Part shown: positions 8,180 to 17,929 of the stretch, one piece after another
How positions within the stretch are numbered: position 1 is the first letter of the stretch
How the letters are laid out: each line of letters begins with the position of its first letter
Notes under the pieces: generated by a model
Database searches by the model: none
The model's input: the letters and a program-made list of their open reading frames with translations, nothing else
Told to the model about the DNA's origin: nothing
Made by a program: the position numbers and the translations under genes
NCBI GenBank assembly: GCA_963719525.1
Contig: CAVRCG010000004.1
Location: forward strand, 3,534,001-3,598,000
Length of the DNA stretch: 64,000 nucleotides
Reading direction: 5' to 3'
Source: Bernardetia sp963719525
Lineage (GTDB): Bacteria; Bacteroidota; Bacteroidia; Cytophagales; Bernardetiaceae

Positions 8180-8971
8180 ATGGCAGCAGAAATTATTGCA
8201 CCAGAATCTACAAAACCACAAGTAAATGCGCCTGTTCGTAGTGTGTGGGACGGTGGAAATGAACCATTAAAGGCGAGTTACGGAAAACTAATGATGTGGT
8301 TTTTCCTTCTTTCCGATGTTTTTACGTTTGGAGCTTTTCTTATTTCGTATGGAGTAGCTCGTTTTGCTTTTCCATCTTTTCAAGGAGAGTATAGTGATTT
8401 TGTTTTTTCTCAAGAATACTGGCCTATTCCAGAGAAAGTATTTAATGCAATGCCACTTTTTCATGGAGTAGATGCTCCTCTTGTTTTTGTTGGTATCATG
8501 ACATTTATCTTGATTATGAGTAGTGTAACTATGGTTCTGGCTGTTGAAGCTGGTCATAGTGATGCCCTTAATGAAGACGAAAGACAAGCAGAAGTAGAAA
8601 AATGGATGCTCTGGACAATTTTAGGTGGTATCGCTTTTCTTAGCTGTCAGGCATGGGAATGGGCTCACTTTATCCATGGAACAACTAATTTTATGGGAGA
8701 TGCTTTGAGAGAAGGAACTTATTTTGGTGCTAGTTTGACACAAAATCAATACGGACCTCCACTTTTTGCAGACTTTTTCTTCTTCATTACTGGTTTCCAT
8801 GGTACTCACGTTCTTATTGGAGTAGTCCTCAATATTCTCATTTTTTATAACGTAGTGATGGGTGTTTATCGCCGTACAGGACATTATGAAATGGTAGAAA
8901 AAGTAGGATTGTACTGGCACTTTGTAGATTTAGTTTGGGTATTTGTATTTACATTTTTCTATCTTGTATAA
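8180..8971 (+). CDS. Cytochrome c oxidase subunit III
   Basis: A 263-residue subunit III of a heme-copper oxidase, a non-catalytic membrane subunit that stabilises the oxidase core. It has the typical helices including KLMMWFFLLSDVFTFGAFL, the WxWxHF-like segment and FITGFHGTHVLIG near the C-terminus, and ends in YWHFVDLVWVFVFTFFYLV, a COX3 hallmark. COX4, SCO and DUF420 genes follow on the same strand. Subunits I and II are not visible upstream; a 296-nt AT-rich gap precedes the gene. Confidence 0.92.
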   Translation: MAAEIIAPESTKPQVNAPVRSVWDGGNEPLKASYGKLMMWFFLLSDVFTFGAFLISYGVARFAFPSFQGEYSDFVFSQEYWPIPEKVFNAMPLFHGVDAPLVFVGIMTFILIMSSVTMVLAVEAGHSDALNEDERQAEVEKWMLWTILGGIAFLSCQAWEWAHFIHGTTNFMGDALREGTYFGASLTQNQYGPPLFADFFFFITGFHGTHVLIGVVLNILIFYNVVMGVYRRTGHYEMVEKVGLYWHFVDLVWVFVFTFFYLV

Positions 8972-8983
8972 ACGAAATACTGA

Positions 8984-9036
8984 ACAGACTAAAGTCTATT
9001 CTACATATTGCAAGCAGATTAAAGTCTGTTTTACAC
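8984..9036. repeat. Two copies of the CAGACTAAAGTC/CTACA repeat
   Basis: Copies at 8984-9006 (ACAGACTAAAGTCTATTCTA plus CATA-type end) and 9014-9036 (GCAGATTAAAGTCTG then TTTTACAC) fill most of the gap between COX3 and COX4. The core can fold on itself. The same element in the opposite orientation is the unit of the array at 23710-23907. Confidence 0.6.
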
Positions 9037-9060
9037 TATTAACTTTAAAAACATAAAATT

Positions 9061-9399
9061 ATGGCTCACGTAGATTCATCACTTAGTCCAAAAGAACAAA
9101 GGTCTAAGAATATCAAAAGAATTTGGATGGTAGCAGGCATTTTAGCTCTTGTTACGGCAATAGAATATGTTATTGCCTTTACTGTTGCACCAAGTTTGTA
9201 CAGAAATGTAGTATTTATTTTGCTTACACTCGTAAAGGCTGGTTATATTGTAGCCGAGTTTATGCACCTTAAACATGAAGCAAAGTATCTTATTTTTGCT
9301 ATCATTGCTCCTACTATTTTTATCTGTTGGCTTATTTTGTCAATGCTCATCGAAGGAACAACTATTTTCGGAATTCGCTTTCCAGATTTTGTAATGTAA
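9061..9399 (+). CDS. Cytochrome c oxidase subunit IV (prokaryotic type)
   Basis: A 112-residue three-helix membrane protein of the bacterial COX4 family found in caa3/aa3-type oxidases. Helices lie at about 20-42, 48-66 and 76-96. The block KAGYIVAEFMHLKHE between helices two and three is the family signature. It lies 89 nt after COX3 on the same strand. It is an accessory assembly or stability subunit. Confidence 0.88.
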   Translation: MAHVDSSLSPKEQRSKNIKRIWMVAGILALVTAIEYVIAFTVAPSLYRNVVFILLTLVKAGYIVAEFMHLKHEAKYLIFAIIAPTIFICWLILSMLIEGTTIFGIRFPDFVM

Positions 9400-9408
9400 T
9401 TCGGTACA

Positions 9409-9426
9409 ACAGACTTCCTAGTCTGT
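9409..9426. repeat. Solitary REP element
   Basis: ACAGACTTCCTAGTCTGT matches the half-site of the REP sequences flanking the RAYT gene at 58460-59098 and is itself an imperfect palindrome. It sits just after the COX4 stop. Confidence 0.6.
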
Positions 9427-9519
9427 TATGAAGTAATAATGTTTCTTGTAGTTTCTGTTTTTTTTGCAGAACTATGAGAAACATTTTTGTTTTGCAAAAG
9501 ATTAGGGTTTTGTAATCTG

Positions 9520-9586
9520 TCGCTCGTGAGGACACGAGCAACGGTTATTGTATTAGCTTTACCATTGCTTGTGTCCTCACGAGCGA
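9520..9586. repeat. Long hairpin upstream of SCO gene
   Basis: A 22-bp stem (TCGCTCGTGAGGACACGAGC and its near-perfect complement at 9565-9586, one G:T pair) encloses a 23-nt loop. It ends 24 nt before the SCO start codon. It may be a mobile palindromic repeat or may attenuate transcription entering the SCO gene. It does not have the T-run of a standard terminator. Confidence 0.6.
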
Positions 9587-9610
9587 TATGATAACAAACA
9601 AAAAATATTT

Positions 9611-10321
9611 ATGTCAAAGAAAATCCCAGAGCAAAAAAGTTATAAAAACTTAGCAATTTTACTTGTCATTTTAGTTCTTCCAGCCTTGTTTATCATTTTT
9701 CTTTGGACAGGTAAAACGCAGCACAAAAAACTTCCAGTAATGTATAGTTTGAGATTGCCAGACTTTGACCCTACTTTTATTGAAGGAACTTTAGGCTGTG
9801 AGCCAAATTTTGAAGATTCTACACATACTACAATTCCTTTTTCGCTTACCAATCAATTAGGAAAAACGATGACTCAAGATGATTTGAGAGGAAATATTTA
9901 TGTTGCCAATTTTATTCTTACTCGTTGTACACAGAATATTTGTCCGAAAATGGCTTCCGAAATGATACGGGTTCAAGAAGCATTCAAAGATGACAAAGAT
10001 GTAAAAATTGTATCCTATAGTATTGATCCAACCTATGATACGCCAGAAATCTTGAAAGAATATGCTAAAAAATACGATGCCGATAATTCAAAATGGTTTT
10101 TCTTGACAGGCTCGGAAGAAGAGATTTTTCAACAAGCAAAATGTAGTTATTTCTTACCTGCTCAAAAAAACGATACGTATGTCAATATCGACCATTCCGA
10201 ACGTTTTGTTTTGATAGACAAAAAAGGTAGAATTAGAGGATATTACAAAGGAACTGAACTCGTAGATGTAGATAGACTTATTCATGAAATACAAGTTCTT
10301 CAATTAGAAGATGAGAAATAG
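9611..10321 (+). CDS. SCO1/SenC-family copper chaperone, atypical CX4C site
   Basis: A 236-residue SCO protein that delivers copper to the CuA site of cytochrome oxidase from the periplasmic side. An N-terminal anchor lies at about 14-32 and a thioredoxin-like domain follows. The family copper site is CX3C plus a histidine. Here the cysteines are C106 and C111 in RCTQNICPKM, that is CX4C, with the histidine at H195 (DHSERFVLID). I used the ATG at 9611; the upstream in-frame extension runs into the hairpin. The gene lies between COX4 and DUF420, in keeping with oxidase assembly. Confidence 0.88.
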   Translation: MSKKIPEQKSYKNLAILLVILVLPALFIIFLWTGKTQHKKLPVMYSLRLPDFDPTFIEGTLGCEPNFEDSTHTTIPFSLTNQLGKTMTQDDLRGNIYVANFILTRCTQNICPKMASEMIRVQEAFKDDKDVKIVSYSIDPTYDTPEILKEYAKKYDADNSKWFFLTGSEEEIFQQAKCSYFLPAQKNDTYVNIDHSERFVLIDKKGRIRGYYKGTELVDVDRLIHEIQVLQLEDEK

Positions 10322-10410
10322 TTTTTTTAATAAGAGGTAATTAATCCTCGTTGACGGTTTAGACCTCAACAACGGTTAAAGTTTAACATTTTAATAAAAA
10401 CAATACAAAA

Positions 10411-10995
10411 ATGAAAGAAACAACGTATATAGACATTCCACAACAAAATCAACCTTTGCCAGAAACTAATCCAACAATGAAATGGACAATCGGAATTTTG
10501 TCTGTTGTCGTTCCTTTATTGGTGGCTGTTTTGCTTTCTCTAAACAATGAGCATAAAATTGATTTTGGTTTTAATACTCGTATTTTACCTCATATTAATG
10601 CTGTCTTTAATTCTATTACTTCGCTTTGTTTGATTGCTGGTTTTTTTGCTATAAAAGGTAAAAATATTAAGTTACATAGAGGACTTATGATGACTGCTTT
10701 TGTGCTTTCTTCGCTGTTTTTGGTGTCTTATGTAATTTATCATGCGTCTGTTCCTTCTACAAAATTTGGTGGCGAAGGTCTGATTAGAGGATTTTATTTG
10801 TTCTTGCTTATCACTCATATTTTACTTTCTATTGTTGTTGTTCCGTTAGTTTTGTGGGCAATTTATTTTGCGTGGACAGGAAGAATTACAAAACATAAAA
10901 GAATTGTAAAATGGACATTTCCTATCTGGACGTATGTTGCCATTACAGGAGTTACGGTTTATTTTATGATAAGTCCGTATTATCAGCCTTTGTAG
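10411..10995 (+). CDS. DUF420 membrane protein (YozB/CtaM-like)
   Basis: A 194-residue protein with five hydrophobic helices. The block FNTRILPHINAVFNSITSL followed by LHRGLMMTAFVLSSLFLVSY fits DUF420, whose Gram-positive member CtaM is needed for maturation of an aa3 oxidase. Conserved histidines lie in LPHINA, KLHRG, YHAS and ITHILLS. Its place at the end of the COX3-COX4-SCO group fits a role in oxidase biogenesis (inference). A hairpin follows 37 nt after the stop. Confidence 0.85.
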   Translation: MKETTYIDIPQQNQPLPETNPTMKWTIGILSVVVPLLVAVLLSLNNEHKIDFGFNTRILPHINAVFNSITSLCLIAGFFAIKGKNIKLHRGLMMTAFVLSSLFLVSYVIYHASVPSTKFGGEGLIRGFYLFLLITHILLSIVVVPLVLWAIYFAWTGRITKHKRIVKWTFPIWTYVAITGVTVYFMISPYYQPL

Positions 10996-11032
10996 TTGAG
11001 TAACATAAAATTCTGTATTTCACAATTTATTC

Positions 11033-11072
11033 AAAAGGTTTCTTTTACTAATTAGTAAGAGAAATCTTTTTT
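11033..11072 (+). terminator. Terminator after oxidase assembly group
   Basis: The arms AAAAGGTTTCTTTTACTAA and TTAGTAAGAGAAATCTTTT pair over 19 positions with G:T wobbles, followed by more T residues. It closes the COX3-COX4-SCO-DUF420 run. Confidence 0.65.
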
Positions 11073-11145
11073 GTTTGGTATTTTTTGTATATTTCTATCG
11101 TTAGCCACAAATTAACCTACTTATCAATACCTTACTCTACTAATT

Positions 11146-13296
11146 TTGGTTTACTCAAAACAATTTTTGCTCCTTCTGTGTAGCTCTTTCCTTCTAAATA
11201 TCTTATTCTACACTTATTTAGTTGCACAAAATACTGATTCAGAAAGAGATACAAATGTATTTATTCAAATTTGTAAAGAAGGTAATTTTTCTCTGCAACA
11301 GCAAAACACGTCTTGTTTTGAAGATATTCTAGTATCAGAATTAAATGTAGAAAAATATCAAAATAAAATTTGGCTCAAAATCGTAGTTTCTGATACCAGT
11401 CAAAAAGTGATTAAGTTTGATAAAAATATAGATTCTATAAAAGTGCATTTTGATAATAAAATGTTTTTGTCAGGTCGCTCAGTTGCACAGTCTGAAAAAC
11501 ATTTATCTATTAGCAGAAATATAAATGTAGTCCGAATTCCTGTTTATAAACAACATTTTTTCGTAGAAATAATTAATAGTAAAAAGTTGCCTATTTCTAC
11601 CAATATTACTATCCTTACAAACAAAGAGTTCAATCAAAATTATGTAAACAAACGTCAATTAGGCATTCTATTTCACACCTTTTTTCAAGGTATGCTCTGG
11701 GTAATTCTCTTATATAATCTTCTTATTTTCTTTGCTACCAAACAGAAAGTATATATAGCTTACTGTATTTATATTTTTGGTTTTTCAATATTCAATGCAC
11801 AAAATACAGGTTTTCTTGATGATTTCTTTATTCCTGAAATGCCTTATATTTCCGAAGTTTTGCGAGTTATGGCTCTAGGGTTTATTTTCTTTGGATATAT
11901 CTACTTTGCTATCAAATTTTTGCCTTCTTATACAATAAATAAGTTTTGGGGGAAATTTTTAAAAACCATTTATATTCTAACTTTATGTTGTGTCGTTCTG
12001 TCTATCATTTTTTATTATGGTCTGGAAAACGAACGTGTTTATAAAACTATAGCTAGAGTAATTTTTGGTTCGATAATGCTTAGTATGTTTGTTTTCTTTG
12101 GCTATTTGGCTCGCAAATATTGGTCAGAACCTTTGATAAAATACTTTTTAATTGGTTCTTTTTGTGTAGTCGGAGGTGCTTTTGTATTTAATATTTTACA
12201 AGTTTTTAATGGAATAACTAATAATGCTTATCTCTTTGTACAAACTGGAGGTATTCTAGAAATTCTAATTTTTTCTTTAGGATTGGGATACAGAATGAAA
12301 CAATTAGAAAAAGAAAACGCCAAAATATTAGAAAATCAGAATAAAGTATTAGAACAAAAAGTAACTCTACGCACAAGAGAAATTACGGTAAAACAAGAAG
12401 AAATATTAGTTCAGAATGAAGAATTACACCAACAACAAGAAGAAATTATCTCACAGCGAGATTACATAGAAACCCAAAATCAGCAACTTAAAGTCAGCAA
12501 CACACAATTTACAGATAGTGTGCGTTACGCCAAAACGATTCAGAAAGCAATTTTGCCAATGAAGCAACGTTTTCAAACTCATTTTGAAGACTCATTTGTG
12601 CTTTTCCGTCCTCGTGATATTGTAAGTGGTGATTTTTATTGGATTTATGAAACCAAAGATGAACAGACTGGAGAAGAAACTACTCTTTTAGCTGTCTTGG
12701 ATTGTACTGGACACGGAGTTCCGGGAGCTTTTATTTCCCTCATTGGTTTTGCTATTCTGAACGAAATTGTGGCAAAAGAAAATATCACTTCTCCTTCCAA
12801 AATATTGAAACGACTTGATGAGCGTATTCAAGAATCATTACGACAAAAGCAAAATCAAAATTTAGATGGAATGGACGTAGCAATGTGTTCTATCAAAAAA
12901 ACTTCTTCTTACAAATTAGTTGATTATGAGATAAAGTTTTCAGGTGCAAAACGTCCCTTGTATTTTCTAAAGAATAATAAACTAGAAGAAATAAAGGGAA
13001 GTAAATTTTCTATTGGAGGGTTTACAAGAAAGAAGTTGAATAAAGAGTATGAGTTTGAAGAACAAACTATTATTCTGTCAAGAAATGATACAATTTATAT
13101 TACAACAGACGGTTTTGCAGACCAGCACGGAGCAGACAAACGAAAAATTGGTTCTACAAAATTAAAAAATTGCTTTGAAGAATTTCAAGAATTTCCACTT
13201 GCAGAACAACGAAAAAAGTTAGAACAAATACTGGATTTGCATCAAGGAAAGCAAAAACAGCGTGATGATATTACAATTTTAGGTTTAAAACTTTAG
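11146..13296 (+). CDS. 7TMR-DISM receptor with SpoIIE (PP2C-type) phosphatase domain, copy 1
   Basis: A 716-residue sensor phosphatase. A signal peptide (about 1-27, ending LVAQ) precedes a 7TMR-DISMED2-like extracytoplasmic beta domain (about 35-165). Seven membrane helices follow (about 175-385), then a Gln/Glu-rich coiled coil (about 388-460, EEILVQNEELHQQQEEI) and a SpoIIE domain (about 485-716) with RPRDIVSGDFYWIYE, DCTGHGVPGAFIS and TTDGFADQHG. The acidic metal-binding residues are present. The only start that keeps the signal peptide is TTG at 11146. Such proteins probably dephosphorylate anti-anti-sigma-like partners in response to a ligand. It is first of three tandem paralogues. Confidence 0.88.
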   Translation: MVYSKQFLLLLCSSFLLNILFYTYLVAQNTDSERDTNVFIQICKEGNFSLQQQNTSCFEDILVSELNVEKYQNKIWLKIVVSDTSQKVIKFDKNIDSIKVHFDNKMFLSGRSVAQSEKHLSISRNINVVRIPVYKQHFFVEIINSKKLPISTNITILTNKEFNQNYVNKRQLGILFHTFFQGMLWVILLYNLLIFFATKQKVYIAYCIYIFGFSIFNAQNTGFLDDFFIPEMPYISEVLRVMALGFIFFGYIYFAIKFLPSYTINKFWGKFLKTIYILTLCCVVLSIIFYYGLENERVYKTIARVIFGSIMLSMFVFFGYLARKYWSEPLIKYFLIGSFCVVGGAFVFNILQVFNGITNNAYLFVQTGGILEILIFSLGLGYRMKQLEKENAKILENQNKVLEQKVTLRTREITVKQEEILVQNEELHQQQEEIISQRDYIETQNQQLKVSNTQFTDSVRYAKTIQKAILPMKQRFQTHFEDSFVLFRPRDIVSGDFYWIYETKDEQTGEETTLLAVLDCTGHGVPGAFISLIGFAILNEIVAKENITSPSKILKRLDERIQESLRQKQNQNLDGMDVAMCSIKKTSSYKLVDYEIKFSGAKRPLYFLKNNKLEEIKGSKFSIGGFTRKKLNKEYEFEEQTIILSRNDTIYITTDGFADQHGADKRKIGSTKLKNCFEEFQEFPLAEQRKKLEQILDLHQGKQKQRDDITILGLKL

Positions 13297-13389
13297 CTTG
13301 ACTTGCAATAAATTAAAAATTGTATTTTCTCAAAATATTTGTATCTTCAATCTAATAAAACACACTCACAGTAGAAAAACAATTTTATT

Positions 13390-15566
13390 TTGTCAATATC
13401 TATTTTTGCAAAACGACTTTTGAGCGTTTTGTTTATCTACATTCTTTGTAATAGCTTTTTTTTACATTCTATCCTTGCACAAAATACAGTTGCAGATTTA
13501 GATGCTGATTTTTCTATTGAAATTTGTGATGAAAAGAGTAGTGATATAAATAAATTAGAAAACTCTTGTTTCAAGAAAATTTCGTTATTTAAATTAAACA
13601 GTCAAAGGTATAAAGACAGAATTTGCCTCAAAATTACTGTTATAGATTCAAACAAAAAATTCATTGATTTTGATAAAAATATAGATTCCATTAAGGTTTA
13701 TGCTAACAATGAATTATTTTTAACTGGAAGTTTGGTTTCGAGATCAAAGAAGCAACTTCAATTAAGTGTCGATATTAGTGCTATCGAAATTCCTGTTTAT
13801 AATCAACCTTTTTATATAGAATTGATAAGCAGTCAACAGATTCCTATTTCTGCAAATTTAGAGGTTCTGACAGCAGATAAATTCAATCAAATTTATGTAG
13901 AAAAACGTCAGAATGCAGTCCAATTTCAAATATTTTTTCAAGGAATGATGTGGATTATTCTCTTCTACAATCTATTTTTGTTCTTCACCAGTAGAGAAAA
14001 AGTATATTTAGCTTATACCATTTATATCTTTGGCTTTTCTTGTTTTTCGCTTCAAAATTCAGGTCTTTTAGTAGATTATTTTGCTGCTGAAAATCCTTAT
14101 TATTCGCTTCTTTTCAGAATGGGCGCGCTGGCGACTATTGCTATCGGATTTTCTGCCTTTATTCTTACTTTCCTCCCTCAAAATACTATTAATAGTTTTT
14201 GGAAACGCTTTTTTTATATTCTGATGGTGTTTTCTTTTGCTATGTTGATTCCTTACATTATTATCAACTATGGCTTTGAAAATAGCTTTTTATATAGTCT
14301 TATTTCTAAAGTAGTTCACGGAATTGTGATGCTTTTTATTTTAGTTTTTATAGGTTATTTAGCTCGCAAATCGTGGTCGGATATGCTCGTAAAGTATTTT
14401 TTAGCAGGTTCGTTTATCGTAGTTGCAGCTGCTTCTCTCTCTAATATTTTGAAAGCTGCATTTGGCGATTCTCTGGGAGATGTTTATTTGATTCCACAAA
14501 TAGGAATTATCTTAGAAATTCTTTTGTTTTCTTTAGGATTAGGTTATAGAATGAGAAATCTAGAAAAAGAAAATGCCAAAATATTAGAGAATCAGAATAA
14601 ACTATTAGAGCATAGAGTATTGGAACGAACAAAAGAAATTTCACTAAAACAGGAAGAAATTTTGGTTCAGAATGAGGAGTTACAACAGCAACAAGAAGAA
14701 ATTATTTCGCAGCGTGATTATATTGGAAAGCAAAACACACAGCTAAAAACAGCCAATACACAATTTACTGATAGCGTTCGTTATGCAAAAACAATTCAGA
14801 AAGCAATTTTGCCAATGAAGCAGCGTGTTCAAACTCATTTTGAAGATTCGTTTGTGCTTTTTCGTCCTCGTGATATTGTAAGTGGTGATTTTTATTGGAT
14901 TTATGAAACGGAAGATTTAGTTACAAAAGAAGAAATTATTTTAGTTGCCGTTTTGGATTGTACAGGACACGGAGTACCAGGAGCGTTTATTTCTTTGATT
15001 GGTTACGCCATTCTCAATGAAATTGTATCGAAAAGAATTGACTACAAAACCTGCTCAATTATTACAACGATTAGATGAACGTTTGCAGGAGGCTCTTCGT
15101 CAAAAGCAAAGCAATAACATGGACGGAATGGATGTAGCTTTGTGTAGTATCAAAAAGGTAGATACGATTCATCATTCTACTGGAAAAAAGCAGTTTCAAG
15201 TTACTTTTGCAGGTGCTAAACGTCCACTTTATTGCATCAAAGATGATGTTTTTGAGGAAATAAAAGGCAATAGAATGTCTGTTGGAGGCATCACAAAGAA
15301 GAAAGAGAGAAGTGATTTAGAATTTACAGAACAAAAAATTATTCTTTCGAAGGGAGATAATATTTACCTTACCACTGATGGCTTTGCAGACCAGAATGGA
15401 AGTAATCAACAAAAAGTAGGTTCGAAAAAAACTCAAAGAATTATTAGAAGAGTTTCATTTACTTCCTTTTGCAGAACAGAAGAAGAAATTAGAAGACTTT
15501 TTAGACATTCATCAAGGCAAACAAAAACAGCGAGATGACGTTACTATAATGGGTCTGGAACTCTAA
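13390..15566 (+). pseudogene. 7TMR-DISM/SpoIIE phosphatase, copy 2, two frameshifts
   Basis: This paralogue has the same layout as its neighbours: signal peptide, DISMED2-like domain, seven helices, coiled coil and SpoIIE domain. The reading frame breaks in the A-run at 15031-15034 (after ...ILNEIVSK) and again in the A7 run at 15425-15431 (after ...QQKVGSKK). Removing one A at each site restores a protein of about 724 residues ending ...DDVTIMGLEL, collinear with the other two. As given, the readable pieces are 13390-15078 and about 15035-15538. The start is again TTG. Whether this is sequence error or a real defect cannot be settled here. Confidence 0.85.
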
Positions 15567-15668
15567 CTTTTTTGAAAATCAAGAATTCGAAGTTTTAATT
15601 TTTACTTTTCTTTATTTTCTGTTAATCTGACCCTTAAAAATATACTTTTAGCAAACCATTTTTTTATT

Positions 15669-17783
15669 TTGCCTAAATCAACTTTTACAAAACCATTTTT
15701 TAGTGTTTTGTTACTTTTTTTATTTTTCAATTTTTATTTTCTGACTTCTGTCTTTGCACAGAATAAAACAGCAGACATAGATTTTTCTTTGCAATTATGT
15801 GAAGACAATACTGTCTTTTCTATCGAAAAATTGGAAGAGTTAGGTAATAATTGTTTTAAAAAAATTTCTTTGCAAGAATTAAACGAAAAAAAATACGAGA
15901 AAAAGATTTGGTTAAAAGTAACGGTAAATAATCGTAGCAAAAAGCACCTCAATTTTGACGATAATATAGATTCTATAAAAGTACATCACGAAGGCAAAAC
16001 GTTTCTGTCTGGATATTCGGTAGCTCGTTCTGAAAAAGAATTGCCTTATAGCATTAATATTAGTGTTGTCAATATACCTGTTTATCAAAAGCCGTTTTAT
16101 GTAGAAATTACGAGCAGTCGCAACTATCCTATTTCTACCGATTTGGAGGTATTAATGGATACCGAATTTTACTTCAAGTACATAGAAGGACGTGTAAAAG
16201 GAATTTATTTTCAACTCATTTTTCAAGGAATGATGTGGATAATTCTGCTCTACAATTTCTTTTTATATTTATCTACAAAGGAAAGAGTATATTTATCGTA
16301 TTCTATTTATATTTTCGGTTTTTCTGTGTTTTCGCTCCAAAATTCTGGTCTTTTAGTAGATTTTTTTCTTTACGATAATCCTGAATGGTCGCTTCTTTTC
16401 AGAATGGTTTCACTTGCTATTATTTCGGTTTCTTTGCCTGCTTTTATTCTCACTTTTCTACCCAAACGTTCTGTAAATAATTTCTGGCGATATTCTCTTT
16501 ATGGGATAATGATTTATTCGGTGCTGGTGCTTATTCCTTATCTTATTATCAATTACGGTTTTGGAAATAGTTTTTTGTACAATGCTATTTCGAAAGTTTC
16601 CTTTTCTGTTGTCCTGCTTTTTGTGCTTATTTTTATGGGTTATTTAATACTCAATAAATGGTCGGGTGTACTGGTAAAGTACTTTTTGGTAGGTTCTTTT
16701 ATGGTAATTGGTGTAGCTTTTTATGCCAATACGATAAAGGTAATTTATGGAGATCAAATTGGTAATGTCTATGTGTATGTACAGGTAGGAGTAATTTTGG
16801 AAATTCTGATTTTCTCGTTAGGATTAGGACAAAGAATGAATAAATTGGAGCGAAAAAATGCTAAAATATTAAGAGATCAGAATAAGATTTTAGAGAAAAA
16901 GGTAAACGAACGAACGCAGGAAGTTACCCTTCAAAAAGATTATATAAACAGTCAGAACGAGCAACTAAAATTATCCAATACTCAATTTACAGATAGCGTT
17001 CGATATGCCCAAACGATACAAGAAGCCATTTTGCCTTTTGGAAAAAGATTAACGAGTAATTTTGATGAGTATTTTGTATTTTTCCGTCCTCGTGATATTG
17101 TAAGTGGCGATTTTTATTGGATTTATGAAACGAAAGATAGTCTTACAAATGAAGATATAGTTTTGATTGCTGTCTTGGATTGTACAGGTCATGGAGTTCC
17201 GGGAGCTTTTATTTCAATTATTGGTTTTGCTCTTCTGAATGAAATTGTTTCAAAAGATAATATATCAAATCCAGGAAAAATATTAAAACGATTAGATGAG
17301 CGTTTGCAGGAATCTCTTAAACAAGACCGTAGCAATAATATGGACGGAATGGATGCAGCTTTGTGTGCTATCAAGAAAATACCGAAGGCTAATCCAGCAG
17401 ATATTCAACAGTTTGATGTTACTTTTTCGGGTGCAAAAAGACCGTGTTATTATATTAAAGACGGAACAATTGATGAGCTAAAAGGAAATAGAATGTCAGT
17501 TGGAGGAATTACAAAAAAGAAGCTACGAGTAGGAGTAGAATTTGAAGAAGAAAAAATTATTCTTTCATCGGGAGATAAAATATATCTTACTTCAGACGGT
17601 TTTGCAGACCAGAACGGAATCAGTAAGAAAAAAATAGGAACTAAGAGAATGGTAAGAGCCTTTGATAAGTTTCAACATTTCCCTCTTTCAGAACAAAAGA
17701 TACAATTAGAAGGGTTTTTGAATAATCATCAGCAGGAACAAAAACAGCGTGATGATATTACCATTTTGGGAGTAAAATTATAG
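15669..17783 (+). CDS. 7TMR-DISM receptor with SpoIIE phosphatase domain, copy 3
   Basis: A 704-residue intact paralogue with signal peptide, DISMED2-like domain, seven membrane helices, coiled coil and SpoIIE domain (RPRDIVSGDFYWIYE, DCTGHGVPGAFIS, TSDGFADQNG). Its coiled coil is shorter: the EEILVQNEEL-QQQEEI block present in copies 1 and 2 is missing between the ERTQEVTL and LQKDYINSQ segments. The start is TTG at 15669, shared with the other copies. Tandem duplication followed by loss of a linker block is the simple reading. Confidence 0.88.
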   Translation: MPKSTFTKPFFSVLLLFLFFNFYFLTSVFAQNKTADIDFSLQLCEDNTVFSIEKLEELGNNCFKKISLQELNEKKYEKKIWLKVTVNNRSKKHLNFDDNIDSIKVHHEGKTFLSGYSVARSEKELPYSINISVVNIPVYQKPFYVEITSSRNYPISTDLEVLMDTEFYFKYIEGRVKGIYFQLIFQGMMWIILLYNFFLYLSTKERVYLSYSIYIFGFSVFSLQNSGLLVDFFLYDNPEWSLLFRMVSLAIISVSLPAFILTFLPKRSVNNFWRYSLYGIMIYSVLVLIPYLIINYGFGNSFLYNAISKVSFSVVLLFVLIFMGYLILNKWSGVLVKYFLVGSFMVIGVAFYANTIKVIYGDQIGNVYVYVQVGVILEILIFSLGLGQRMNKLERKNAKILRDQNKILEKKVNERTQEVTLQKDYINSQNEQLKLSNTQFTDSVRYAQTIQEAILPFGKRLTSNFDEYFVFFRPRDIVSGDFYWIYETKDSLTNEDIVLIAVLDCTGHGVPGAFISIIGFALLNEIVSKDNISNPGKILKRLDERLQESLKQDRSNNMDGMDAALCAIKKIPKANPADIQQFDVTFSGAKRPCYYIKDGTIDELKGNRMSVGGITKKKLRVGVEFEEEKIILSSGDKIYLTSDGFADQNGISKKKIGTKRMVRAFDKFQHFPLSEQKIQLEGFLNNHQQEQKQRDDITILGVKL

Positions 17784-17929
17784 CAGAATCTTTATGAAAG
17801 ATTCAAAAAAAATAAAATGTTACTCTTCCTTTACCGATTTAAAAAAATCCACTTTAGAAAAATAACATTTATATAAAAAATTTCTAGTATCACTTATGAT
17901 TTACAGAAACTTTGATAGGTTGGTTGCTT

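Noticed and set aside
11140..11148. TAATTTTG as a -7 promoter box for the first SpoIIE paralogue
   Set aside because: It matches TAnnTTTG, but the TTG start codon lies within it, so transcription would begin after the start codon.
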